A DNA stretch of 31,427 nt, taken from NCBI GenBank assembly GCA_964373675.1, contig CAYJVO010000006.1, positions 1-31,427 of the forward strand, written 5' to 3'. The number at the start of each line of letters is the position of its first letter. Within the stretch, counting starts at the first letter, position 1. This document shows, piece by piece, positions 1-7,408 of this stretch. Under the pieces are notes generated by a model. The model was not told the origin of the DNA. It worked only from the letters and a program-made list of their open reading frames with translations, and did no database searches. Position numbers and translations under genes: made by a program. Origin of the DNA: CAYHXN01 sp964373675 (lineage in GTDB: Bacteria; Patescibacteriota; Minisyncoccia; UBA6257; WO2-44-18).

Positions 1-1174
1 CCATTTGGAGTTGACCTTGAGCGTCCGAGGCGACGCTGATGATGAAGTTGGGGTCGGTAGCGAGGTCGCCCAGGGCGAAGATGATATTTTTGGCGTTGGC
101 GGTGGTGATCTGGGCGTCTACTCCGGCGTTGTCATAGGCGTCTTGGAGGTCACTGGCGCTGGCTCCTCCGGTGGCGTCGGTGCCGCATTTGAGAACTCCG
201 GCGGCATCCGTATCGATGGTGTCACAGCTGACGAGACCCCGGGCGACAATTTGAGTATCGGAATGAAGAAGAGTGGCCCGGACATGACCTCCGGTGGTGG
301 TAGCGGAGACTCCCACGGATAGTCCTCCGCTGATATAGGCATTGCCTCCGACATTGAAAATCGCAATTCCATCCGCGGGGCTAGACGTACCCACCGACAA
401 AGTCGAGGTGGCGATAAATGAAGAAGCGGTGGAGGTAGCTTCAACGTACAAAGTCCCCTTGAAGACTCCTCCGCCTCCTACTTCTAGATGGGTCCCGATG
501 GTGCTGGTGGCAATACCCAAACGAAATTCGCTATCTACCAGCCATCGATTGACGCCGTCTCCAGATTCTTGAATTTGGAAGAGGTTGGCGGTTTGACCGG
601 AAATCGCCCGGATGGTGATGCCAATAGAACTCGTTGTGGTTGCTTCCACCGTAACTTGTGAAAAACCGATCGGAGTAGTGGTACCAAAAGATGACGGCGT
701 AGATGTGCCGCTAACCGCGGAGGCAAGTTGAGCAAATGGAGCCGCGGCAATTAATTGACGAGGTGTAAGGGCTTGAAAAGTGCCGCCACTTGTGGACGAA
801 ACCTCAACCTGCAAGTAAATTGTGTTGTTGTTATTAAAGTTATAGTCCAGTAAATCCGGGTAGTTGTTTTTAGTATCGCCGATGTTGACATTAAAAACTC
901 CTTGCCTAACGGTGGCCGCAACCTCCCCCGGAGCAGTATTCGGCCATAAACGATTTCCGCCGCTGGAAGCATCATGGATAGAAAACTTGAAAAAAAAGGT
1001 AGTTCCGGAGCCGCCAAGAAGGTCGCCGCTAGCATTGGTCAATCTTCCCTGATAACTGATTATAGTCGGAACCCCAGAGACAGCATGAGCAAAGTTAAAA
1101 CTTAAAACAAGACCGACGATTAGGAGGCCAAAAAATATCTTTTTATACAGAAAAATTGCCGTTTTGCAGCTCAT
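1..1174 (-). CDS. Secreted repeat-rich surface protein, N-terminal part, runs off the left edge
   Basis: An uninterrupted minus-strand frame opens at an ATG at 1174 and is still open at base 1 (391 codons). Residues about 8-30 form a hydrophobic signal peptide ending in FAHA, so the product is exported. The mature part begins with a domain containing SYQGRLTNASGDLLGG, which I recognise from memory as common at the start of large CPR cell-surface proteins. It is followed by Thr/Ser/Gly-rich repeats such as TSTASSFIATSTLSVGTSS. The same unit recurs in the ORF at the right edge of the window. An AAGGGA stretch lies 8-9 bases before the ATG. No enzymatic motif is visible; a structural or adhesive role at the cell surface is inferred. 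The C-terminus is missing here. Confidence 0.8.
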   Translation of the reverse strand, partial: MSCKTAIFLYKKIFFGLLIVGLVLSFNFAHAVSGVPTIISYQGRLTNASGDLLGGSGTTFFFKFSIHDASSGGNRLWPNTAPGEVAATVRQGVFNVNIGDTKNNYPDLLDYNFNNNNTIYLQVEVSSTSGGTFQALTPRQLIAAAPFAQLASAVSGTSTPSSFGTTTPIGFSQVTVEATTTSSIGITIRAISGQTANLFQIQESGDGVNRWLVDSEFRLGIATSTIGTHLEVGGGGVFKGTLYVEATSTASSFIATSTLSVGTSSPADGIAIFNVGGNAYISGGLSVGVSATTTGGHVRATLLHSDTQIVARGLVSCDTIDTDAAGVLKCGTDATGGASASDLQDAYDNAGVDAQITTANAKNIIFALGDLATDPNFIISVASDAQGQLQM

Positions 1175-1264
1175 TCTGTTTCCCTTATTCACCTAATCTA
1201 AATTTTAACATTTCAAGGACCAGACTCCCTGTGTATAACTTTAAGCCCACTTAATCAAAAAAAA

Positions 1265-1282
1265 TCCCCTTGTTTAAGGGGA
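1265..1282 (-). terminator. Rho-independent terminator
   Basis: The stem TCCCCTT/AAGGGGA with loop GTTT is flanked by an A-run on the left and a T-run on the right. On the minus strand it reads as a GC stem followed by eight Ts, so it can end the transcript of the small gene at 1361-1564; it could also work in the other direction. Confidence 0.7.
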
Positions 1283-1360
1283 ATTTTTCGAGGATTTTAT
1301 TAGTAAATTCCCAATCGAGATTTTGGAAGAAAGAATTAATACAATCCTTACTGGTAGAGA

Positions 1361-1564
1361 TTATGGGAAAAATTTTGCTTGGTCCTCTGATTTTATTTCT
1401 TCACAGATTTGATCCAATACGGGTATTAAAAGAACAATTCTCCAACCAGTTAGTGGAGATATTATCCTACCGGAACCAGGACCATCTAGACTGTCAATAA
1501 TTATCAGCGAATCTTTTGCGAAACGATAAACGCTACCTACTTTTAATTCGGCAAATGTTCGCAT
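1361..1564 (-). CDS. Small hypothetical protein, 67 aa
   Basis: The ATG at 1564 is preceded by a good ribosome binding site (AAGGGAGAA, about 9 bases upstream), and a strong terminator lies 80 bases after the stop; together these support a real gene. The product is soluble with no signal peptide. It starts MRTFAELKVGSVYRFAKDS and has hydrophobic strands and a Gly/Ser turn (DGPGSG), suggesting a small beta-rich fold. I do not recognise the family. The opposite-strand ORF across this stretch lacks comparable signals. Confidence 0.5.
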   Translation of the reverse strand: MRTFAELKVGSVYRFAKDSLIIIDSLDGPGSGRIISPLTGWRIVLLIPVLDQICEEIKSEDQAKFFP

Positions 1565-1650
1565 CGGAAACTTCTCCCTTCAATGAGCAAACTAATAATA
1601 CAACTAAGAACAAAAAATTTAAAACACCGCTTAATTGTGCGTATTTAAGT

Positions 1651-1689
1651 CACTTGCACCCCTTCTTCGTTGAAACTTCGGCGGGCAGG
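1651..1689 (+). repeat. Dispersed repeat B, copy 1
   Basis: This 39-base sequence containing CTTCGTTGAAACTTCGGCGG recurs almost unchanged at 7176-7214. It lies between two genes, outside coding sequence. The GC-rich CTTCGGCGGGCAGG end stands out from the AT-rich surroundings. No other function is visible in the 1565-1724 gap. Confidence 0.75.
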
Positions 1690-1724
1690 TAAATCCGAAA
1701 TGTCTAATATCCAAATAGCGCTCT

Positions 1725-2792
1725 TTACTGGATCAGTTTTTGGGCGTTTTTGTAGGCATACCTTTCCTGAACTGCCGAGTCCAGTTTGCCTATAAATGCC
1801 CGTGAGAACTCTATAACTAATCCGCCGACTTCCGCATCAAACATCCATCCGTGCCAGCGGTCGGTTCCCGACATAAAGCGGTTCGGATAGGCCTCAATCT
1901 CTGCTTTCCAATTGTTGAGTGCCCGGTCAAGAACATGATCAAAATTTTTCCTGATGTAGGCCAAATATTCTTCCTTGCCGATAGGATGGTCTTCGTGTTC
2001 CGGTTTCCAACCGTAAAGTGAGCTAAGGTTCGCATCCAGCGAATAGTAAACATTGTCGTATTTTCTTATCAAATCCATGAGCCATCCTTTGTTGTCTACT
2101 CCGTGCAGCAAAAACTTAACATCCGAATATTCTTTTAATATTTTTTCAACTACTTTTTCATGATGACTAAACGGATGTATCATAACCACCAATTTATGCT
2201 TTCTGGCCAGTTCATACATTTCAATTAGATAAGGATCGTCCAAGCTTCTGCCATCAAACATTTTTAGTTCGCCGATCCCCTTGAACAGCCCAGGATTTTT
2301 AGACAGCGCGTTTTTCACCGTGTCGGTCCCAACGTTGATCCAAGGACTAATCAGTGCGGGCATCAAAAAGTGCGTTATCCTTCCCGGATACTTTTTCTCC
2401 ATCTGTTTGGCGATCTTTACCTCTCCGGAAGAGGAATATTTGGTAAGCAGGTGAAAACCGAAAGCCGTTAGTGCCCCCTCGGCCTCAAGAAAGCAATTAA
2501 GGTAATCAACGGATAGATTTTTGCTCCAAGCCGGAGTGGGTAGCCCAAGCTGGGCTGAAACCGCGCTTACTATTCCTGACGAACTGGGTAAATGCAAATG
2601 AGCGTCGATCAACGGACCGATATAATACGTCTTGTGATCAAATTCCCGCGGTCTTGGCGAAAGCGCGCAGTTCTCTTTTTTTGTTGTATCGCCGGCGACT
2701 TGGGCAAGATAATTTTCTAAAGTAACTCCCCCGCCGACTAGCAAGGCGACGCCGGCAACCGCTATCACCGAGATCACGATCTTTTTGCTCAT
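1725..2792 (-). CDS. Membrane-anchored amidohydrolase (Amidohydro_2-like TIM barrel), 355 aa
   Basis: The N-terminus is a single hydrophobic segment (about residues 5-22) with a lysine-rich start, so the enzyme is probably anchored with its domain outside the membrane or exported. The domain carries an amidohydrolase metal-site pattern: DAHLHL (H65, H67), GELK (E175), MIHPFSHH (H206), LLHGVD (H230) and SGTDR (D311). This suggests hydrolysis or decarboxylation of a small cyclic or amide substrate; the substrate cannot be read from sequence. The start overlaps the stop of the upstream membrane protein by four bases (ATGA), which implies translational coupling and shared transcription. TatD-type nucleases have a similar barrel, but the motif spacing fits the Amidohydro_2 group better. 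Confidence 0.8.
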   Translation of the reverse strand: MSKKIVISVIAVAGVALLVGGGVTLENYLAQVAGDTTKKENCALSPRPREFDHKTYYIGPLIDAHLHLPSSSGIVSAVSAQLGLPTPAWSKNLSVDYLNCFLEAEGALTAFGFHLLTKYSSSGEVKIAKQMEKKYPGRITHFLMPALISPWINVGTDTVKNALSKNPGLFKGIGELKMFDGRSLDDPYLIEMYELARKHKLVVMIHPFSHHEKVVEKILKEYSDVKFLLHGVDNKGWLMDLIRKYDNVYYSLDANLSSLYGWKPEHEDHPIGKEEYLAYIRKNFDHVLDRALNNWKAEIEAYPNRFMSGTDRWHGWMFDAEVGGLVIEFSRAFIGKLDSAVQERYAYKNAQKLIQ

Positions 2793-3517
2793 GTTTTAAT
2801 AATACTGAAAGGTCGCGGATATCCAACTTTTTTCAGCAAGACGCGCAAGGAAAAAAGATGCAAGAGTAACGAAAGGGGCACGGCTAAAGTTGGCACCAAC
2901 GCGAGCGGGAAAGCAAAAAGGAAATTGTTGGGGTTATCCAGCGCTAATAATTGATACGGCGTTGGTGAGGTGAGAAAGCCCATCACGATAGCAACTGTCA
3001 GCTCCAAAAATCCAACGATATTCCAGGCGATTGTCAGTTTCCGCCCAAAAGATTGATTTAAAAATAAAATAAGGGCGGCGAGCGGGGCGGTGGTTCCCAC
3101 TACGACATCGCCGATTCCGGCCGGAATCGCGAATTCCGCCGGCATGAGACCTCTCGCGTAAAGCACGAAAAAGGCGACTCCCATGATACGAGTTATTTGT
3201 ACTCCAACAAGCCAAGGCTGGAAAATATTATCAACTACTTTTTGGAAAGCGACTGATTTCGCCAAGATATTAATACCTACGATTATCGGCACGAACATCA
3301 ACCCGATGCTAGGAAGCGGCCCCAAAGACAATTTTAGAAAGAATCCTTCGCCGGAAAGCAAAAAAGCGGCTACTAGCCAGACAGACAAAGCGGCCCCGAT
3401 TAGGAGTGACGGCAGCAGCCGCCTCGCTGCTAAGGTAAATATCCACCATACCAAAATCATCATTGTAACCGCGGCGCCGATCATTGGAGCAATTAGTTCT
3501 TGCGGGAATTGTTGCAT
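2789..3517 (-). CDS. Polytopic membrane protein of unknown function, 242 aa
   Basis: About seven hydrophobic helices cover almost the whole length, with short loops and a basic C-terminus (LLKKVGYPRPF). I recognise no transporter or enzyme motif. It is the first gene of a two-gene minus-strand unit with the amidohydrolase and overlaps it by four bases, so the two products are likely to work together at the membrane. It is divergent from the small leaderless gene at 3580. Confidence 0.75.
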   Translation of the reverse strand: MQQFPQELIAPMIGAAVTMMILVWWIFTLAARRLLPSLLIGAALSVWLVAAFLLSGEGFFLKLSLGPLPSIGLMFVPIIVGINILAKSVAFQKVVDNIFQPWLVGVQITRIMGVAFFVLYARGLMPAEFAIPAGIGDVVVGTTAPLAALILFLNQSFGRKLTIAWNIVGFLELTVAIVMGFLTSPTPYQLLALDNPNNFLFAFPLALVPTLAVPLSLLLHLFSLRVLLKKVGYPRPFSIIKT

Positions 3518-3544
3518 GATTAAAACGTTATTAACAAACCACTC

Positions 3545-3573
3545 ATTACAATAATACGACGGAAGCGTATAAT
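3545..3573 (+). promoter_or_regulatory. Sigma-70-type promoter driving a leaderless gene
   Basis: ATTACA (3545-3550), a 17-base spacer, then a perfect TATAAT (3568-3573). The next ATG is at 3580, six bases after the box, so transcription would begin at or next to the start codon. Confidence 0.7.
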
Positions 3574-3579
3574 GGGCAT

Positions 3580-3738
3580 ATGGAATTATTAACCGGATTG
3601 TTGTCGGGATTATTCATGGGCTGGGGAGCGATCGCGCTTTCCGTCTTCATGGTCCTCACTGTAGTTCTGAAATGGCCCAACTGGCTGCATTACATTTGGG
3701 CCATTTTGGTTCTTATCTCAGGGATCCTTTCGCTGTAA
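3580..3738 (+). CDS. Small two-helix membrane peptide, 52 aa
   Basis: ATG at 3580, TAA at 3736-3738. The peptide starts MELLTGLLSGLFMGWG and has two hydrophobic segments separated by LKWPNW, so it is a helical hairpin in the membrane. It has its own promoter with TATAAT six bases before the ATG, no Shine-Dalgarno sequence, and a terminator about 50 bases downstream. These signals make it more convincing than its length alone would. The function is unknown; it is too short to place in a family. Confidence 0.6.
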   Translation: MELLTGLLSGLFMGWGAIALSVFMVLTVVLKWPNWLHYIWAILVLISGILSL

Positions 3739-3785
3739 TACCGGATCGGCAATTTTTTACCAGTCAAGTTTTATCGTTAGCGCAA

Positions 3786-3822
3786 AAAGCCACCGCGGAC
3801 ACTTTCCGCGGCGGTTTTTTTT
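3786..3822 (+). terminator. Rho-independent terminator after the small membrane peptide
   Basis: The arms AAAGCCACCGCGGA and TCCGCGGCGGTTT pair with one or two mismatches around a five-base loop, followed by a run of eight Ts. The rest of 3739-3910 holds nothing recognisable. Confidence 0.75.
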
Positions 3823-3910
3823 ACCTTACTGTACAAATGCTACATTTCCCAAAAAGTTCTGGTTCGGCTAAGCTCACCACAAGTAACTCCACGCTAGGAT
3901 TACTAGAAAA

Positions 3911-4174
3911 CTATCGATAAATATCTTTTCGATGGCCAATATCAACTAGAATAAGTTCGTCGGAAGACAAAAATTTGAAAAGCACTCGAAAATCTCTCGT
4001 CATACGAAACGAATAAATACCAAAAAACTCCCCTGATAAAGATTTTGTATGCAATTGGGGATGGTAAGGGTTTTCTTTTAACAAAACAACAAGTCGCGTA
4101 AGCTTCTTTTGTTGTTTTTCATCAAAACTCCCAACGCGCTTCAAAAAATGGTCGCCGTAATAAACCCTCACCAT
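3911..4174 (-). CDS. RelE/ParE-superfamily toxin, 87 aa
   Basis: The small basic protein has the RelE-type pattern: an N-terminal helix pair (YYGDHFLKRVGSFDEKQQKKL), a central LSGEFFGIYSFRMTRDFRVLFKF strand set with conserved arginines, and a C-terminal strand ending DIGHRKDIYR. Members cut mRNA on the ribosome or bind gyrase; the subtype is not certain. It begins 10 bases after the stop of the antitoxin gene at 4185-4400, the usual antitoxin-first order. Confidence 0.8.
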   Translation of the reverse strand: MVRVYYGDHFLKRVGSFDEKQQKKLTRLVVLLKENPYHPQLHTKSLSGEFFGIYSFRMTRDFRVLFKFLSSDELILVDIGHRKDIYR

Positions 4175-4184
4175 TTGTATTGGG

Positions 4185-4400
4185 TTATTTGCGCCGTATC
4201 CGTATGTGCCTCAAAAAGGACGCAGCATTCTTGAATTCATATTTGGGCTCCTCTTTAGCCGCTTTTAATACTTTTTTTACAAAGTCTGGATTGTATCCCC
4301 CTTCTGGATCTTTACCAGCTTGGCCAATGACAAAAGAACGAAGCAGCTCTACTTCTTTTTTCAATTCGTTTGTTTTTCTATCCAACGTTTTTGTAGTCAT
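4185..4400 (-). CDS. Probable antitoxin of the RelE-type pair, 71 aa
   Basis: This is a small, highly charged, probably helical protein (MTTKTLDRKTNELKKEVELL at the start, basic RHIRIRRK at the end) just upstream of the toxin. Position and size argue for an antitoxin that wraps the toxin and represses the shared promoter. The sequence does not clearly match one DNA-binding class. TATAAT lies six bases before the ATG with no Shine-Dalgarno, so the message is probably leaderless. Confidence 0.65.
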   Translation of the reverse strand: MTTKTLDRKTNELKKEVELLRSFVIGQAGKDPEGGYNPDFVKKVLKAAKEEPKYEFKNAASFLRHIRIRRK

Positions 4401-4406
4401 AGCATC

Positions 4407-4434
4407 ATTATAACAAAAACAATAACTGATGCAA
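4407..4434 (-). promoter_or_regulatory. Promoter of the toxin-antitoxin operon
   Basis: On the minus strand: TTGCAT (4434-4429), a 16-base spacer, then TATAAT (4412-4407), with the ATG at 4400 right after. An antitoxin would be expected to bind here. Confidence 0.6.
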
Positions 4435-4439
4435 TATCA

Positions 4440-4463
4440 GGCCGCAGTTCATATACTGCGGCC
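4440..4463 (-). terminator. Stem-loop abutting the stop of the 4464-4883 gene
   Basis: The perfect eight-base stem GGCCGCAG/CTGCGGCC with an eight-base loop starts on the base after that gene's TAA. There is no long U-run, so it may act as a weak terminator or a 3'-end protector. Confidence 0.5.
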
Positions 4464-4883
4464 TTATAGGTCATCTGGTAATTTCCTAAAAATCCAAAAA
4501 CGAATAGCCATCCAGAAAAGCGCAAACAGTGCGCCGATACCTGCCAAAATATTGAACGTTTCGCCGCCGAATCCGCCTCGCAATTTTGGATCAACCGTCT
4601 TCCACAACTCTTCGCGCTCTTTGTCGGTTGTCCCAATCTCTTCGGATTTGAGCTTGGTCCAGCAAGTCACTTGATTAAGAGATTGTAGGTACTTCATCCG
4701 CTCTACGCTTCCGGTAGATCGTGCCTTCTCAATCAAATACTTCCCAAGCTCAACCTTATTAGCATTCAAGATTTCGAGCATATATTTGTAGCCCAAATCA
4801 AATTCTAATTGCCAGCTATGCTCAACTTCGTTCATGAGTGTGTGAGCAAAAAACATGAGGTCTCTGGCTCTGCTTTCCTCCAC
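4464..4883 (-). CDS. Tail-anchored hypothetical protein, 139 aa
   Basis: I choose the GTG at 4883: AAGGAG lies seven bases before it, while the longer reading from 4931 would run through a TATAAT promoter box. The protein is mostly helical and charged (residues about 1-105) and ends in one hydrophobic segment (GALFALFWMAIRFWIF) followed by a short basic tail, so it is probably anchored in the membrane by its C-terminus. No family is recognised. A stem-loop follows directly after the stop. It is divergent from the DUF218 gene at 5011, with an operator-like palindrome between them. Confidence 0.6.
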   Translation of the reverse strand: MEESRARDLMFFAHTLMNEVEHSWQLEFDLGYKYMLEILNANKVELGKYLIEKARSTGSVERMKYLQSLNQVTCWTKLKSEEIGTTDKEREELWKTVDPKLRGGFGGETFNILAGIGALFALFWMAIRFWIFRKLPDDL

Positions 4884-4910
4884 GGCGATTCTCCTTAAAA
4901 AGCTGACTAG

Positions 4911-4970
4911 ATTATAGAGAATAATCCACAAAAAGTCAAACTTGACTTTGGTAAATTATTGTGATATGCT
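4911..4970. promoter_or_regulatory. Divergent promoters sharing an operator-like palindrome
   Basis: Minus strand: TTGACT (4939-4934), 17 bases, TATAAT (4916-4911). Plus strand: TTGACT (4942-4947), 17 bases, TATGCT (4965-4970). The perfect palindrome AAAGTCAA-AC-TTGACTTT (4932-4949) covers both -35 boxes, so one regulator bound there could control both genes; alternatively the symmetry is only the two facing -35 boxes. Confidence 0.65.
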
Positions 4971-5010
4971 TTTGTAAGAGTTTAAAAATTGATAACAAAG
5001 GAGGTGTTGA

Positions 5011-5508
5011 TTGCGTACGGCATTAGTTTTCGGTTACGGCCAGAAACGAGACGGCAGTATTGATGAGCAGACCCAGAATCGCTGTGAGAAGGCTGTACAG
5101 CTATACCGTCAGGGCAAGATCCAGAAAATCTACCTGACAGTGTCGGCCAGCAAAAACGGGGTGAGCATGGCTGAAGCTATGCGTGACTTCCTGGTGTGCC
5201 AGGGCGTGAAGGAAACGGATATCGTCATTGAACGTCGCGGCGGCAACACAGCCGGGGAGATGGATCTATTTCTGTCGCTCTTGCCCCACGATTCAAAAGC
5301 CATTTTTGTTTCCACCTGGTATCACCTGCCGCGCATCTTTTGGCTTGCTATTTGGCGCATTCCTGCAGCGCGGTTTTCTTTGAGTGTCGCGTGGCGACAC
5401 GCTCACTTCAAAGCCGATGTGCTAATAGAATTTGCCAAGCTTGCCAATGCCATCCTCCGACCGCGGCGATCGGCCAAAGTTATGGCCAAAGCCCCCACTC
5501 TATCCTGA
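5011..5508 (+). CDS. DUF218 / YdcF-SanA-like protein, 165 aa
   Basis: The start is a TTG at 5011, fixed by a near-perfect ribosome binding site (AAAGGAGGTG) seven bases upstream. The protein has the DUF218 layout: an N-terminal ALVFGYG strand, a helix with RCEKAVQLYRQGKIQKIYLT, VSMAEAMRDFL, IVIERRGGNTAGEM and the late VSTWYHLPR element. DUF218 proteins are linked to envelope and vancomycin-resistance phenotypes and may bind nucleotides; the reaction is not known. Here there is no signal peptide. A second DUF218 gene lies at 6561. The stop codon sits inside the terminator stem-loop. Confidence 0.8.
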   Translation: MRTALVFGYGQKRDGSIDEQTQNRCEKAVQLYRQGKIQKIYLTVSASKNGVSMAEAMRDFLVCQGVKETDIVIERRGGNTAGEMDLFLSLLPHDSKAIFVSTWYHLPRIFWLAIWRIPAARFSLSVAWRHAHFKADVLIEFAKLANAILRPRRSAKVMAKAPTLS

Positions 5509-5522
5509 GCGGGGGCTTTTTA
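5488..5522 (+). terminator. Rho-independent terminator overlapping the stop codon
   Basis: AAAGCCCCCACTC pairs with GAGCGGGGGCTTT (one mismatch) around a six-base loop, followed by a T-run. The DUF218 stop TGA (5506-5508) is at the loop/stem boundary. Confidence 0.8.
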
Positions 5523-5553
5523 TTTACTACACCCTGGGATATTATTTGGTAGT

Positions 5554-6564
5554 ATGACAGAATCTTTTGAGGAAAAAGAAAAACATCTATTCCGAGAACG
5601 CCCGGATATAGGAGAAATTAAAAACTTCGTTACCGATCGAGAATTACTTGGTTTTGATAAAGAAAAACCGCTTGAAGTAAAGGACGTTGATCCAAAGAGT
5701 CCATCCGGACACTGGAATTTTTTATTACGTCAGGAAGGCAAAGAATTTGTTTTTCGTTTGGTTGGAGACGAGAAGCCTATTAAAGGCAATGAGATTGAAC
5801 GGGAATTTGCTATTTTAAGCCACGTTGCTCCATATAAAGTTGCGCCGCAACCCTTTTATTTCAGTAAAACAGAATTTAAAGAACCTTTTCTAATAGAGGA
5901 ATTTCTTAAAGGAGAATTATTTACCCAACTAGATGAAAAAGAGCAAGCTACCCAAATCCCCGCGGTTGTTAGTTTGCTTGCGAAAACTAGCAACATGCCC
6001 GTTACCGAAGAAATTAGAACACAGCTTCAACCGATTAATAGTTACAAAAAAGCAATTGATACCTGGCAAAGAAGATTAGCTGAAATAGAAAAAGCCGGGC
6101 AGTACGAGACGCAATTAGATCAGATAAAAGCGTGCATGCCGGGAGCTAAAGCAAAATTAATCGCCCTTGAACCAATTTTAGAATCCGCGCCCGAAACGTT
6201 TGTTTTTAAAAGCCCGCATGCCGGTCATGGTATAAAAACTGCCGATGGTTTTCGATTTTTAAATTGGGGAGAAGCAGGATATGGCGACCCTAGTTACGCA
6301 TTAGCCGTCTTTCTTTTATCGCTTGGGAAGAAAACAGAGAACGAGAAAGAGGCAATGATAAAAACATACACACAAAATGCCAAGTGGAAAATGGATCAAG
6401 GCGACTTCAGAAAGTTGCTGGACGGGCGGTCTTTCGAACGCTTAGTCGCAAATACAATTTGGCCGGTTTGGATGGCGGCAAATCAACGTCGGCCCCTTTA
6501 CCAGAGAGAAGAATCCGCGGTTGCGGAACGACTATCAGCAATAAAAGATTCATTAGGGGAATGA
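5554..6564 (+). CDS. Phosphotransferase-fold (APH-like) protein with degenerate active site, 336 aa
   Basis: The overall order fits the aminoglycoside/choline kinase fold: an N-lobe with EFVFRLVGDE and EIEREFAIL, a hinge at PFLIEEFLKGELF, and a C-lobe ending in the characteristic AGYGDPSYALAVFLL. The catalytic loop, normally HGDLHPGN, reads FKSPHAGH (about residues 218-225), so the base Asp and the Asn are absent, and the metal-binding IDW is LNW (N237). The N-lobe lysine position also appears to be Arg (FRL). I infer a pseudokinase or a strongly altered enzyme. TATTAT lies eight bases before the ATG, suggesting a leaderless message. The stop overlaps the next gene's start (ATGA). Confidence 0.7.
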   Translation: MTESFEEKEKHLFRERPDIGEIKNFVTDRELLGFDKEKPLEVKDVDPKSPSGHWNFLLRQEGKEFVFRLVGDEKPIKGNEIEREFAILSHVAPYKVAPQPFYFSKTEFKEPFLIEEFLKGELFTQLDEKEQATQIPAVVSLLAKTSNMPVTEEIRTQLQPINSYKKAIDTWQRRLAEIEKAGQYETQLDQIKACMPGAKAKLIALEPILESAPETFVFKSPHAGHGIKTADGFRFLNWGEAGYGDPSYALAVFLLSLGKKTENEKEAMIKTYTQNAKWKMDQGDFRKLLDGRSFERLVANTIWPVWMAANQRRPLYQREESAVAERLSAIKDSLGE

Positions 6565-7055
6565 AATCAAGGCATATATTTATCGTTGACTACGCGTACG
6601 GCTTTGATGCTCGCACTTGCGAACCCGATTATGTAGCTCGTATGCGTCTGAAGGCGGGACTGCGGGCGCTGAAAAAATATCCGACGGCTCATGTCATTTT
6701 GGGGGCTGGAATGAAAGAAACAACCGGCGACTGTGGCCCGCTTGCTGAAATGATGAAATCGTTCTTGGTGGAAAAGGGCGTTCCTCTTGAAAAGATTTTT
6801 CTTAACCCGAAAGGCCATGATACACTCACTGAAACAGAAGCTGCATACGATATAATTCGAAATCAGGGTAATGGCAAAATTATCTGCGCGACATCAGTAT
6901 TCCATGCTGCTCGTGTCTGGCTTATTTGGCTCTGTCGTTTTGGACGATTGCCAATTATATACACAACTCGCCTTAAAGCATATTGGTCAGAATATTTGCA
7001 AGAAATAAGAAAAATTCCGAGGGATATTGTCAGGTCTTTAGCTAGGGTAATTTAA
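6561..7055 (+). CDS. Second DUF218 / YdcF-like protein, 164 aa
   Basis: The ATG at 6561 overlaps the stop of the pseudokinase by four bases, which fixes the start and implies coupled translation; a longer reading from further upstream would lie inside the kinase gene. Family features are visible: an initial IFIVDYAYGFD strand, HVILGAGMKETTGDCGPLAEMM, the acidic GHDTLTETEAAYDII, and ICATSVFHAARV before the basic C-terminus. It is the same length as the DUF218 protein at 5011 but diverged from it. The trio DUF218, pseudokinase, DUF218 may act on a common small molecule; that is inference. Confidence 0.8.
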   Translation: MKSRHIFIVDYAYGFDARTCEPDYVARMRLKAGLRALKKYPTAHVILGAGMKETTGDCGPLAEMMKSFLVEKGVPLEKIFLNPKGHDTLTETEAAYDIIRNQGNGKIICATSVFHAARVWLIWLCRFGRLPIIYTTRLKAYWSEYLQEIRKIPRDIVRSLARVI

Positions 7056-7120
7056 ATCAGATATGTAGCGCGGTTCCGCGTCCTATCTGCAATCCAGATA
7101 GTTCTCGGTTCTGGGGGCGT

Positions 7121-7174
7121 CCCACCTCTGTCCAAGTAAGCTTATTTCTTACAAAGCTTCTGGACAGAGGTGGG
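7121..7174. repeat. Inverted repeat with 14-base perfect arms
   Basis: CCCACCTCTGTCCA (7121-7134) and its exact reverse complement (7161-7174) enclose 26 bases that contain smaller internal complementarity (GTAAG/CTTAC). It lies 65 bases after the DUF218 stop and is not followed by a U-run. Confidence 0.75.
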
Positions 7175-7175
7175 T

Positions 7176-7214
7176 CACTTTCACCCCTCCTTCGTTGAAA
7201 CTTCGGCGGGCAGG
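7176..7214 (+). repeat. Dispersed repeat B, copy 2
   Basis: Near-identical to 1651-1689, sharing the CTTCGTTGAAACTTCGGCGG core. Its last bases continue into a 22-base sequence (GGCAGGCAAAACTAACTGCT and the next two bases) found again immediately after the N-run. Confidence 0.75.
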
Positions 7215-7370
7215 CAAAACTAACTGCTCCCCTCGCTGGACAAGTTCAGAACAGTAGATTGGAAGCAAATACTACAAGAGTTTGAGTGGTTGAAACTGCC
7301 GATTGCAATGCCAGTGGCTGCTACTTAAAATTACGCTATCACTTGTGGTTGTAACAAATCCGCAATATAA

Positions 7371-7390
7371 AGATCGGAAGNNNNNNNNNN
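7371..7390 (+). other. Assembly gap with adapter-like bases on its left side
   Basis: Ten Ns occupy 7381-7390. The ten bases before them, AGATCGGAAG, equal the first ten bases of the standard Illumina adapter. The 22 bases after the Ns duplicate 7209-7230. So the 7231-7390 stretch should be treated as unreliable; no gene is supported in it. Confidence 0.85.
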
Positions 7391-7408
7391 GGCAGGCAAA
7401 ACTAACTG

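Noticed and set aside
4884..4931. N-terminal extension of the 4464 gene from a TTG at 4931
   Set aside because: It covers a TATAAT box and skips the GTG at 4883 that has AAGGAG at good spacing.
6384..6560. Longer start of the second DUF218 protein
   Set aside because: The extra part lies out of frame inside the pseudokinase gene, and the family domain begins at 6561.
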